Source: UBA4486 sp041984885 (lineage in GTDB: Bacteria > Pseudomonadota > Gammaproteobacteria > Eutrophobiales > Eutrophobiaceae). Taken from it: a stretch of 64,000 bases of DNA. Position numbers and translations under genes: made by a program. Shown here piece after piece: positions 33,217 through 42,093 of the stretch. The notes beneath the pieces were generated by a model. That model did not search any database. It was not told where the DNA came from and worked only from the letters and a program-made list of their open reading frames with translations. The stretch's first letter is position 1, and each line of letters opens with the position of its first letter. The stretch is from positions 1 to 64,000 of the forward strand of contig JBHIXH010000001.1 in the NCBI GenBank assembly GCA_041984885.1, given 5' to 3'.

Positions 33217-34011
33217 TCAAACAGCAATCGGAGCCTTGATTGCGGGATGGGATTGATAACTTTCCAGTTGAAAATCGTCATACCGGAAATTAAATAAATC
33301 GGTCACGGCTGGATTCAGTTTCATCTGTGGCGGCGGTAATGGTTCCCGTGACAGTTGTTCATCCACCTGTTGCAGATGATTCAGATAAATATGCGCATCG
33401 CCAAACGTGTGCACAAGTTCGCCCGGCTTCAACCCGGTCACCTGCGCCAGCATCATTAACAATAATGCGTATGATGCAATATTAAACGGCACACCGAGAA
33501 ACACATCGGCACTGCGCTGGTACAGCTGACAGGACAAATGACCATCAACCACGTAAAACTGGAAAAACGCATGACACGGCATCAGCGCCATCCTGTCCAG
33601 CTCTCCGACATTCCAGGCACTGACGATCAGGCGACGTGAATCCGGATTCGATTTGATCTGTTCAATCACACTGCTGATTTGATCAATTGTACGATTGTCT
33701 GCCGTGTGCCAGCTGCGCCACTGCGCACCATAGACCGGGCCCAGATCACCATTGGCATCGGCCCATTCGTCCCAGATGGTCACACCGTTGTCCTGCAAAT
33801 AACGAACGTTGGTATCGCCCTGCAGGAACCATAACAATTCATGAATGATCGATTTCAAATGCAGTTTTTTTGTTGTCAGTAATGGAAACGATTGACTGAC
33901 ATCAATCCGCATTTGATAACCGAACACACTCAGCGTACCGGTGCCGGTGCGGTCAGTCTTTTCCACGCCATGTTCCCTGACATGACGCATGAAATCCAGG
34001 TACTGTTGCAT
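33217..34011 (-). CDS. thyA: Thymidylate synthase
   Basis: Methylates dUMP to dTMP using methylene-tetrahydrofolate. It has 264 residues, identical in length to E. coli ThyA. Motifs: DRTGTGTLSVFGYQMRID, LLWFLQGDTNVRYL, the active-site LMPCHAFFQFYVVDGHLSCQLYQRSADVFLGVPFNIASY with the nucleophilic cysteine in PCH, and THTFGDAHIYLNHL (here VHTFGDAHIYLNHL). The C-terminus ends IKAPIAV as usual. It starts three bases after the MlaC-like gene and is functionally linked to the downstream folA. Confidence 0.97.
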   Translation of the reverse strand: MQQYLDFMRHVREHGVEKTDRTGTGTLSVFGYQMRIDVSQSFPLLTTKKLHLKSIIHELLWFLQGDTNVRYLQDNGVTIWDEWADANGDLGPVYGAQWRSWHTADNRTIDQISSVIEQIKSNPDSRRLIVSAWNVGELDRMALMPCHAFFQFYVVDGHLSCQLYQRSADVFLGVPFNIASYALLLMMLAQVTGLKPGELVHTFGDAHIYLNHLQQVDEQLSREPLPPPQMKLNPAVTDLFNFRYDDFQLESYQSHPAIKAPIAV

Positions 34012-34014
34012 GGA

Positions 34015-34632
34015 TTATTTCTTGCCTGTTGAAGCGCTGGCTTGCTGTTGCATGTGTCTTAATAAACCTTCTATACCCTCATTCTGTATAATGGCTGCAT
34101 ATTCGCGGGAATAATTCTGTACCAGGCTGAGATTTTCAACGAGAAAATCATAAGCCAGCCATTCCAGTCCGGTGTATTTCAGGCGATACGTTACCGGGAT
34201 CACGACTTCATTATTATCTCGTTCAATAACCGTATCGACACTGGCAAAGCCGTTATGATCCTGCGTCGATGTTACATATTTTATTTTTTCACCGGAATAC
34301 TGTTTAACCCGAACCCAGTAGTCATTCAGTAAATTCTCTTCAAACAGATCTATAAACCGTATTTTTTGCAGATCGGTCAGCGTTTTCCACCTCGGGCCAA
34401 GAATACGGCGTGACATCTCCTCAAAATGAATATGATTGCTGATCAGGCCATACACGATCAGGCGTTTGTACTCTTCATCAAGCGAATTATCTCCCAGTGC
34501 CTGCAACACATGGTTAACGACATTACGCACCACGTATTCCGGCGATTCAATCGTCTTGTCTTCTGCTGAAAGTATCGGCATCAGGCCGGTAAGGATAATC
34601 AGCAATAGGGGTTTTATCAGTTTTGATTGCAT
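34015..34632 (-). CDS. MlaC/Ttg2D family periplasmic protein
   Basis: A 205-residue protein with a signal peptide (about 1-22, ending LSA) and the MlaC fold: EYVVRNVVNHVLQAL, FEEMSRRILGPRWKTLTDLQKIRFIDLFEENLLNDYWVRVKQYSGEKI, and YRLKYTGLEWLAYDFLVENLSLVQNYSREYAAIIQNEGIEGLLRHM. MlaC shuttles phospholipid between the outer membrane and the inner-membrane MlaFEDB transporter. No other mla genes are here; the gene sits between lgt and thyA with gaps of six and three bases, so it is probably a stand-alone paralogue. The family call is good, the substrate unknown. Confidence 0.88.
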   Translation of the reverse strand: MQSKLIKPLLLIILTGLMPILSAEDKTIESPEYVVRNVVNHVLQALGDNSLDEEYKRLIVYGLISNHIHFEEMSRRILGPRWKTLTDLQKIRFIDLFEENLLNDYWVRVKQYSGEKIKYVTSTQDHNGFASVDTVIERDNNEVVIPVTYRLKYTGLEWLAYDFLVENLSLVQNYSREYAAIIQNEGIEGLLRHMQQQASASTGKK

Positions 34633-34638
34633 GTCTCT

Positions 34639-35442
34639 TCAGGCCAGGTTTTTATTACGTTGTTGCGCATGGATTAACAGGAACAGGCCAAACAATATCA
34701 TGGGCACAGATAACAACTGTCCCATGGTCAGCCAGTCGAGTGCGACAAAGCCAATATGTGAATCCGGTTCACGTAAAAATTCTACACCGAATCGGAAACT
34801 TCCATAACCGAGTAAAAATAAACCGGACACACTCATCCGCGGTCGTGGTCTGGATGAGTAAATCCACAGGATCAGAAACAAGACCAGCCCTTCCAGGCAA
34901 GCCTCGTACAGCTGGGTTGGATGTCGGCCGACACCCAACGGTTCGGCACGCGGAAAGACGACGCCCCAGGGAACCTCTGTTGTGCGTCCCCAGAGTTCAC
35001 CATTGATGAAATTTCCAATACGTCCGGCACCGAGACCGATAGGTACGACCGGTGCGATTAAATCGGTCGCGGAAAAGAATGTCTTGTTGATCGAGCGGCA
35101 GTACAGCCAGACCGCCACCAGCACCCCGAGCAAGCCACCATGGAATGCCATACCACCCTGCCAGATTTTAAAAATAGCGAACGGGTTATCCAGATAATAG
35201 GGAAAGTTGTAGAAAAATACGGAGCCCAGCCGTCCACCGACAATAATGCCGATCGTCGCATAGAACACGAGGTCTGCGACCTGATCCCGGCTCCAGTCGT
35301 AGTGTGGCTGCCGAACCCGCATCGACATCAACCACCAGGCAGCCAGAATACCGACGATGTAGCAGATGCCGTACCAACGGACTTTTAGCGGACCGAGTGA
35401 AAACGCGACCGGATCAATTGCGGGAAATTCCAACATAGGCAA
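34639..35442 (-). CDS. lgt: Prolipoprotein diacylglyceryl transferase
   Basis: Inner-membrane enzyme that attaches diacylglycerol to the lipobox cysteine of prolipoproteins. It has 267 residues and seven hydrophobic helices. Motifs: RWYGICYIVGILAAWWL, GRLGSVFFYNFPYYL, the catalytic-region GGMAFHGGLLGVL, and the signature GLGAGRIGNFINGELWGR, then HPTQLYEACLEGLVLF. Several lipoproteins in this window (CyoA, the TonB-like protein, the Sel1 protein) would be its clients. It heads the run lgt, MlaC-like, thyA, NRDE, folA. Confidence 0.96.
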   Translation of the reverse strand: MPMLEFPAIDPVAFSLGPLKVRWYGICYIVGILAAWWLMSMRVRQPHYDWSRDQVADLVFYATIGIIVGGRLGSVFFYNFPYYLDNPFAIFKIWQGGMAFHGGLLGVLVAVWLYCRSINKTFFSATDLIAPVVPIGLGAGRIGNFINGELWGRTTEVPWGVVFPRAEPLGVGRHPTQLYEACLEGLVLFLILWIYSSRPRPRMSVSGLFLLGYGSFRFGVEFLREPDSHIGFVALDWLTMGQLLSVPMILFGLFLLIHAQQRNKNLA

Positions 35443-35509
35443 TCAGCAGTTTACCACGAAGCGAATTTCCCGCAGGATAGTTACTCATTCAAAATCCCCC
35501 TTCTCTCCC

Positions 35510-37582
35510 ATGGCAAGAAACCGGCTCGCGAACGAGACCAGCCCATACCTGTTACAACATGCCGATAACCCGGTCGATTGGTATCCATGGTGTGAGGAGG
35601 CCCTGCAACGCGCTCGTGACGAAAACAAACCAATCCTGTTGTCGATCGGTTATTCCGCCTGTCACTGGTGTCATGTCATGGCGCATGAGTCTTTCGAGGA
35701 TGAAGCGACGGCGGCGGTCATGAATGATTTGTATATTAATATTAAAGTCGATCGCGAAGAACGACCGGACATCGATCGCATCTATCAAACCGCCCAGCAT
35801 TTACTGACACAACGTAATGGTGGCTGGCCGTTAACGATGTTTCTGACGCCGGACGATCATGTACCGTTTTTTGGCGGGACGTATTTTCCAAAACAGCCGC
35901 AATACAATCTGCCCGGTTTTATCGATTTGTTAACACATATCTCCAACGCGTATAAGGAAAATGGAACCGCGATCCGCGATCAAAACCTTTCAATGCTAAA
36001 TGCCCTGGCCAATATCGAACCACCCACCGGCGATGCAACGGTAATTCTGAATCCTGCCCCGATACAAACGGCGATCACCCAGTATCAAAACACCTTTAAT
36101 TCGCGCTCCGGCGGATTCGGGGGTGCACCGAAGTTTCCCCAGCCAACGAACCATGAATTTTTACTGCATTACGCGACAAATCAAATTGATGGTCTCGGTG
36201 CCCGCGATGAAGCAATCGGCATGGTGGTATTCACACTGGAAAAAATGTGTCGTGGCGGCATCTTCGATCATATTGGTGGCGGCTTTGCACGCTATTCCGT
36301 TGATGATGACTGGATGATTCCGCATTTTGAAAAAATGTTGTACGACAATGGACCATTGTTACAGTTGTGTACACACGCCTGGCGCATTACCGGTAACGAA
36401 TTATTCAAACAGGCTGCAACCATGACAGCGGACTGGGTCAGGCGCGAAATGCAGTCAGCCGAAGGCGGCTACTACTCTTCTCTGGATGCGGATTCCGAGG
36501 GTGTAGAAGGCAAATACTACGTCTGGGACAAGGCCGAAATAGAACAGCTTCTGGATGAACAACACTATGCAGTCGTTGAATGCCACTACGGCCTGGATAA
36601 ATCCGCCAACTTTGAAGGCGAATGGCATCTGCATGCACAGCACACGATCGCGGAGACGGCCGGGGCATTGGCCATACAGGAAAGCGAGTGCGCACAGTTA
36701 ATCGAGAGTGCTCGTTCAATGTTATATACCGCACGCGAGCAACGCATCCGCCCGGGTTGTGATGACAAGGTACTGACATCCTGGAATGCGTTAATGATCC
36801 AGGGCATGGCAATGGCCGGACATGTTCTGCAAAAACCGGAATACACAGACTCGGCATTTTCTGCCTGTGACTTTATCCGGGCAAATATGTTCAAACAGCA
36901 GCGCCTGCTTGCCACGTATAAAGATGGCAAGGCACATCTGAATGCGTACCTGGATGACTATGCATTGTTGTTGCAGACCTGCCTGACGCTGTTACAGGTT
37001 CGCTGGCAACCCTCGACGCTGGATTTTGCCCGGCAACTGGCCGATGCGTTGTTACAATATTTTTATGATGAGCAACAACAATGTTTTTATTTTACGTCAC
37101 ACGACCACGAGCAGTTAATTCAACGTAACCGACCGTTTATTGATGAAACCCTGCCAGCCGGCAACGGCGTCGCCGCACGGGCCCTGAATCAACTTGGCCA
37201 TCTGCTGGGTGAACCACGCTACCTGGAAGTGGCAGCAAGTACATTGCGTGCCGGCTGGTCTTCCATGGAACGGATCCCGTATGCGCACGGCAGCATGCTG
37301 TCAGCATTACTGGATCAGTTACAGCCGCCCGTGATGATAATTTTAAGCGGTCAGCAGGAAGCCTTGACTGAATGGCAGCAGGCGATTCATACCTACAGTT
37401 TGCAGCCTGACCGCATGATCTTTTCGATCGGCGATACCCCGGTGAATCTGAACTCAGACTTTATTCAATCGGCGAGTGATTCGGGTGTCACGGCACAGAT
37501 CTGTGTTGCCGATCGTTGCCTTGCACCGATGCATGACCTGGCATCACTTCTCGATTATTTACGTAACGGAAACACTGAATAA
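35510..37582 (+). CDS. Thioredoxin-like DUF255 (YyaL/SPATA20) protein
   Basis: A soluble 690-residue protein from ATG 35510 (MARNRLANETSPYLLQHADNPVDWY, the family's canonical start). The N-terminal thioredoxin-like domain (about 1-170) carries SACHWCHVMAHESFED, a CxxC at Cys51/Cys54. The rest is an alpha/alpha barrel region (about 220-680) like cellobiose-epimerase folds, with GGFGGAPKFPQPT and GGIFDHIGGGFARYSVDDDWMIPHFEKMLYDN. Function is unknown in bacteria; human SPATA20 is related. A longer in-frame start at 35366 would overlap lgt. It is divergent from lgt. Confidence 0.92.
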   Translation: MARNRLANETSPYLLQHADNPVDWYPWCEEALQRARDENKPILLSIGYSACHWCHVMAHESFEDEATAAVMNDLYINIKVDREERPDIDRIYQTAQHLLTQRNGGWPLTMFLTPDDHVPFFGGTYFPKQPQYNLPGFIDLLTHISNAYKENGTAIRDQNLSMLNALANIEPPTGDATVILNPAPIQTAITQYQNTFNSRSGGFGGAPKFPQPTNHEFLLHYATNQIDGLGARDEAIGMVVFTLEKMCRGGIFDHIGGGFARYSVDDDWMIPHFEKMLYDNGPLLQLCTHAWRITGNELFKQAATMTADWVRREMQSAEGGYYSSLDADSEGVEGKYYVWDKAEIEQLLDEQHYAVVECHYGLDKSANFEGEWHLHAQHTIAETAGALAIQESECAQLIESARSMLYTAREQRIRPGCDDKVLTSWNALMIQGMAMAGHVLQKPEYTDSAFSACDFIRANMFKQQRLLATYKDGKAHLNAYLDDYALLLQTCLTLLQVRWQPSTLDFARQLADALLQYFYDEQQQCFYFTSHDHEQLIQRNRPFIDETLPAGNGVAARALNQLGHLLGEPRYLEVAASTLRAGWSSMERIPYAHGSMLSALLDQLQPPVMIILSGQQEALTEWQQAIHTYSLQPDRMIFSIGDTPVNLNSDFIQSASDSGVTAQICVADRCLAPMHDLASLLDYLRNGNTE

Positions 37583-37741
37583 AACAATCGGAAACAGACT
37601 GACAGCAGCCGATTACTCCGGATTTTGCGCTTAACTAACTGGAATAATTATCTTTTTGGTTCAATAGGTTAAGACATTACCTTTTTTGACGCCGTGGCAT
37701 TCAATACCTAGAATCACGCTCAGTAGTAAACAGTCAAAACC

Positions 37742-37766
37742 CTGGTGAAAAATTCATTTTCACCAG
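37742..37766. promoter_or_regulatory. Perfect inverted repeat in the PEP carboxykinase leader
   Basis: CTGGTGAAAA and TTTTCACCAG form a perfect 10-bp inverted repeat with a 5-base loop (ATTCA), 78 bases before the pckG start. It looks like an operator for a dimeric regulator or an RNA hairpin; it has no T-run on the plus strand. No matching regulator was identified. Confidence 0.55.
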
Positions 37767-37843
37767 CCCACACGGCAGCGCTGACTGGCACTACACACCC
37801 CACGTTGAAGATGTTGAAGACTGACAACAAGAGGTAGCAGTTA

Positions 37844-39643
37844 ATGAGTACAAGTAACGAGAAGTTATTGGCCTGGGTCAATGACATGGTCAGGTTATGT
37901 CAGCCAGATAATGTTGTCTGGTGTGACGGTTCCAGACAAGAGTACGACCGCATGTGGGACCTGCTGATCGAGGCAGGCACGGCAAAGCGGCTCAATCCTG
38001 AAAAACGCCCCAATAGTTATTTCGTCCGATCAGTGCCGGAAGATGTCGCTCGTGTCGAAGATCGTACGTTCATCTGTTCGGCAAACGAGGCAGACGCCGG
38101 ACCGACGAATAACTGGTGTGATCCGAATGACATGCGCCGGACACTGGACGGATTGTTCGCGGGCTGTATGCAGGGACGGACGATGTATGTCATTCCGTTC
38201 AGCATGGGGCCGATCGGTTCCGACATAGCGCATATCGGTGTTGAGCTGACCGACTCGCCGTATGTCGTGACCAACATGCACATCATGACACGTGTCGGAC
38301 AAGAGGTACTCGACGCACTGGGCGAGGGAGAATTTGTACCCTGTGTCCATTCAGTCGGTGCCCCGCTTGCTGCCGGTCAGCAGGATGTGGCCTGGCCATG
38401 TAATAAAACCAAGTACATCGTGCACTACCCCGAGACCCGCGAGATCTGGTCGTACGGCTCCGGCTATGGTGGCAACGCATTACTCGGCAAGAAGTGTTTT
38501 GCGCTGCGTATCGCCTCGGTCATGGGTCGTGACCAGGGCTGGCTGGCTGAGCACATGCTGATCCTGAAGCTGACGAACCCCGAAGGCAGGGTGAAATATG
38601 CCGCCGGCGCGTTTCCGAGTGCCTGTGGCAAAACCAACCTGGCGATGCTGACACCCACGATACCCGGCTGGAAAGTCGAGACGATCGGTGATGACATCTG
38701 CTGGATGAAGTTTGGTGACGACGGTCAGCTGTATGCGATCAACCCGGAGGCCGGTTTCTTTGGCGTCGCCCCCGGCACCAGCATGGACTCGAATCCGAAT
38801 GCGATGCTGACGATGAACGAAAACGCCATTTTTACGAATGTGGCATTGACCGACGACGGTGACGTCTGGTGGGAAGGGATGACCGCTGAACCTCCTGAAC
38901 ACCTGATCGACTGGAAAGGCAACGACTGGACTCCCGCGACGGGTACACCGGCTGCCCATCCGAATGCCCGCTTCACCTGCCCGGCCAGTCAGTGTCCGGT
39001 CATTGCGGACGAATGGCAGGACCCGCAAGGCGTACCGATATCGGCGATCATGTTCGGTGCCCGTCGTGCCAGCGTGGTACCCCTGGCCAACGAGGCGCGC
39101 GACTGGGTGCATGGCACGTTTCTCGGCACGGTCGTTGCCTCGGAAATGACTGCAGCCGCGTTTGGCAAGATCGGCGAATTACGTCGTGATCCGATGGCGA
39201 TGCTGCCTTTTTGTGGCTATAACATGGCCGATTACTGGGGACACTGGTTGAATATGGGGACGACAGAGAACGCCAGTTTACCGAAAATTTTCTATGTAAA
39301 CTGGTTTCGCAAAAACGACGACGGCAAGTTTATGTGGCCGGGATTCGGTGAGAACAGCCACGTATTAAAATGGATATTCGAACGCTGTGACGGTACCGGT
39401 GAAGCCGTGGAGACTCCGATAGGCAACCTGCCGACACTGAACACGTTCGATTTTGGTGATCTTGATGTCAGTGACAACGACATGGCACAACTGTTACGTG
39501 TCGAAGTCGACGGCTGGTTACAGGAAATACCACTTATCCGTCAGTACTACGCTTCGTTTGGCGATCGGCTACCTGCACGTCTGAGGCGGGAACTGGATGA
39601 CCTGGAACAACGGCTGCGGCATGCGCAGCAGGCCGTGGCCTGA
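37844..39643 (+). CDS. pckG: Phosphoenolpyruvate carboxykinase (GTP)
   Basis: Converts oxaloacetate plus GTP to phosphoenolpyruvate, CO2 and GDP at the entry to gluconeogenesis; Mn2+ dependent. It has 599 residues. The GTP-type motifs are clear: the kinase loop FPSACGKTNLAML near 265, GDDICWMKFG, NPEAGFFGVAPGTSMDSNPNAM, and the C-terminal FCGYNMADYWGHWLNMG. These differ from ATP-type PckA seen in enterics. AGAGG lies about nine bases upstream. It has its own terminator and sits three genes' distance from none of its pathway partners, though pyk lies at 57 kb. The direction in vivo could also be anaplerotic. Confidence 0.97.
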   Translation: MSTSNEKLLAWVNDMVRLCQPDNVVWCDGSRQEYDRMWDLLIEAGTAKRLNPEKRPNSYFVRSVPEDVARVEDRTFICSANEADAGPTNNWCDPNDMRRTLDGLFAGCMQGRTMYVIPFSMGPIGSDIAHIGVELTDSPYVVTNMHIMTRVGQEVLDALGEGEFVPCVHSVGAPLAAGQQDVAWPCNKTKYIVHYPETREIWSYGSGYGGNALLGKKCFALRIASVMGRDQGWLAEHMLILKLTNPEGRVKYAAGAFPSACGKTNLAMLTPTIPGWKVETIGDDICWMKFGDDGQLYAINPEAGFFGVAPGTSMDSNPNAMLTMNENAIFTNVALTDDGDVWWEGMTAEPPEHLIDWKGNDWTPATGTPAAHPNARFTCPASQCPVIADEWQDPQGVPISAIMFGARRASVVPLANEARDWVHGTFLGTVVASEMTAAAFGKIGELRRDPMAMLPFCGYNMADYWGHWLNMGTTENASLPKIFYVNWFRKNDDGKFMWPGFGENSHVLKWIFERCDGTGEAVETPIGNLPTLNTFDFGDLDVSDNDMAQLLRVEVDGWLQEIPLIRQYYASFGDRLPARLRRELDDLEQRLRHAQQAVA

Positions 39644-40008
39644 TTATCACGCTACATTATCGCTATCAAAGCCCGCCTCTGGCGGGCTTTTTTATCCCAA
39701 TATCCGTTGATCCGACCGGTCTTTGTAATCGGCTGTAAACCTGCTTTCAGAATCGCGTTTCAAGCCACTCCCGTCCCGGGACAAGGAAGTGAACCCGCTG
39801 TTGTGGTATTTGTTGCCGGGCGTGGTACCGGCAGAGGCCCGGCCCGGGCGGCGTGCCGGTGCTGCTGTCATCGGTTAACAGCCTGCTGAAAATTCTGAAA
39901 TAAAGCAATTTCCGGTCGAAGCAGCCCGCTGACCGCTTCGATCGTTCCTCAAGATTCAATCCTTTACTGCCGCTAACTGGTTAACTTTCCGTCTAGCTTG
40001 AGGAAGGC
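39644..40008. other. Intergenic region with terminator and GC-rich hairpin
   Basis: About 365 bases without a gene. It starts with the pckG terminator; the middle holds a GC-rich inverted repeat (39825-39833 with 39854-39862, seven to nine pairs around a 20-base GC-rich loop). The rest is the leader of the GGDEF/EAL gene, with AGGAAGG just before its ATG. It does not match the c-di-GMP riboswitch patterns I know. Confidence 0.5.
39668..39693 (+). terminator. Rho-independent terminator after pckG
   Basis: A 10-bp stem AAAGCCCGCC/GGCGGGCTTT with a TCT loop, followed by TTT, 25 bases past the pckG stop codon. Confidence 0.92.
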
Positions 40009-41982
40009 ATGTTCTCGAGTATTGAAAATCGGTTACGCGCAATTATTGGCCTGACGCTATTGCTGACCGTCATGTCGATCGGTGCGATGCTGTCGTTGTC
40101 AAAGGCCGGGCGCTATCTTGACACCCTGGCACGGCATGAACTGCTGCTGAACAGCATGACGCAACTGATTTCTGTTGACGCAAACCGCGTTGTGAATCTC
40201 GGTGTAATCCGCTCGACACTGGTAAAAATTCGTAATCAACCACAATCATGTCTCGCCATGATCAACCCGGTTGATCGCATCGTCATGCAGCTGATGCAAA
40301 CAGATAAAGCGATCGCGATATGTGAACTGAACCAGGATATCTCTTATCGACTAGGCCATCTGTTATCAGGTTTGATTGATAACAATTCGCAAACTGACGA
40401 TATTGACGCGCGAGTAAAAAAAATGTTGCGGCCGGGCATTCAACAAATGCAGGCGAATTCGGAGCGATTGCATCACTATTTCAATCGTACACTGGAAATC
40501 ACTGTCGACTTGATCCTCTGGTTATTCGTCCCGTTGGTATTAATCATTCCGGCAATCTGTTACCTGCTTTCACGATCAGTTGAAAAACATTTGCTTGAAT
40601 ACCGCGAGACTGCCGAGGCACTGGCAGAGAGCGAGATACGCGCGCGTGATCTTGCCCATCATGACAACCTGACGAATTTACCGAATCGGCTTTTGTTCAG
40701 CGACCGTATGCAGATGGCCATGCAGCAGGCGGAGCGTCAAACCAGCCAGTTTGCCATCATGTTTCTTGACCTGGATAAATTTAAACAGGTCAATGACACG
40801 TTGGGCCACAACACGGGCGACGAACTGCTGATCCAGATTTCGAAACGGATACAGACCTGCTTACGAAGAACAGATACATTGGCCCGCTTCGGCGGTGATG
40901 AGTTTGTCATTTTATTAACAGACATCGATAAAAATATCAGTGTGTCGTGTATCTGTCGCAGGATTATCGAGGAAATCTCCAAACCGATGTTTCTTAATCA
41001 TCATGAATTGCATGTAACTGCAAGCATCGGGATTGCCAACTATCCCGATAATGGCAAGGACGTCGAGGAACTGCTTAAAAAGGCCGATGCAGCAATGTAT
41101 CAGGCAAAGCAGAGCGGCAAAAACCAGTTCTGTTTTTACAACACCGAGCTGAACAGGATTGCCGGTGAAAAGATGGAACTGGAGCGCGACTTGAGAAAGG
41201 CAATCAATAACAATGAGTTTACCCTGTATTATCAGCCGGTCATTAACCTGCAGAGCGGAAATTTTTTCGATGTCGAAGCGTTAATACGCTGGGACCACCC
41301 ACAACGTGGCATGATACCACCGGATAAATTTATTCCGATTGCGGAAGAAACTGCAATGATCGTTGAGATTGGCTACCAGGTGATAGAGCTTGCCTGTCGT
41401 CAATGCCATATCTGGCGCGATATGTATGGCACCGATATCAGCATTGCTGTCAATATTTCTGCCCGACAATTACGCGATAATGGATTGCCCGATTTTATCG
41501 CCAAATGCCTGCAGGATCACAAACTGACGACCGATGCGATAAAAATCGAAATTACGGAAGGCGCTTTCTATACAAATCCGGAACATTGTAAATCCACTTT
41601 TCTACGTCTACGTGATATGGGTCTGAAGTTACTGCTGGATGATTTTGGCACCGGTTACAGTTCACTCGCAACACTGAGCACCATGCCGTTTCATGTGATC
41701 AAGATCGATCGCAGTTTTATTCAATCTTCATACAAGCGCGATAAAAAAATTACCGATGCAATTCTTGATATGGCACGAGACTTCGACATGGACGTTATTG
41801 CAGAGGGTGTTGAAACCGTGTCCGTTGCTGAAGACCTGGTCGGACGCGGATGTGATTTTGCACAGGGCTATCTATTCCAGCGCCCTGCACCGGCAGATGA
41901 GATCGATTTCAGCCAGAATTACGGTAATGTGGTGGCAGGGAAACCGAAACTTGGCCTGGTAAATTCAGCATTGAACAAGTGA
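40009..41982 (+). CDS. Membrane-bound GGDEF/EAL cyclic-di-GMP protein
   Basis: A 657-residue bifunctional signalling protein. Hydrophobic helices at about 13-33 and 160-190 flank a periplasmic sensor region of about 130 residues that contains three cysteines. A GGDEF domain (about 220-380) has the intact motif RFGGDEFVILL. An EAL domain (about 395-650) has DVEALIRWDHP, EITEGAF, LLLDDFGTGYSSLA, IKIDRSFI and VIAEGVET, so the phosphodiesterase residues are present. Both activities are possible; which dominates cannot be told. An AGGAAGG Shine-Dalgarno precedes the ATG. It is monocistronic by context. Confidence 0.95.
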   Translation: MFSSIENRLRAIIGLTLLLTVMSIGAMLSLSKAGRYLDTLARHELLLNSMTQLISVDANRVVNLGVIRSTLVKIRNQPQSCLAMINPVDRIVMQLMQTDKAIAICELNQDISYRLGHLLSGLIDNNSQTDDIDARVKKMLRPGIQQMQANSERLHHYFNRTLEITVDLILWLFVPLVLIIPAICYLLSRSVEKHLLEYRETAEALAESEIRARDLAHHDNLTNLPNRLLFSDRMQMAMQQAERQTSQFAIMFLDLDKFKQVNDTLGHNTGDELLIQISKRIQTCLRRTDTLARFGGDEFVILLTDIDKNISVSCICRRIIEEISKPMFLNHHELHVTASIGIANYPDNGKDVEELLKKADAAMYQAKQSGKNQFCFYNTELNRIAGEKMELERDLRKAINNNEFTLYYQPVINLQSGNFFDVEALIRWDHPQRGMIPPDKFIPIAEETAMIVEIGYQVIELACRQCHIWRDMYGTDISIAVNISARQLRDNGLPDFIAKCLQDHKLTTDAIKIEITEGAFYTNPEHCKSTFLRLRDMGLKLLLDDFGTGYSSLATLSTMPFHVIKIDRSFIQSSYKRDKKITDAILDMARDFDMDVIAEGVETVSVAEDLVGRGCDFAQGYLFQRPAPADEIDFSQNYGNVVAGKPKLGLVNSALNK

Positions 41983-42093
41983 CTTTCGTTTCGTCATTGT
42001 CTGTCAAGACCAACCCGGTTCAGCTATATATACGTTTTGCTTGTTATCTGAATCGAAGACAACACAACGATAAACTGTTTTGCCGCTAATAAA

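Noticed and set aside
39694..40008. Possible c-di-GMP riboswitch before the GGDEF/EAL gene
   Set aside because: I compared it by eye with the GEMM-type motif; the characteristic conserved segments are not there.
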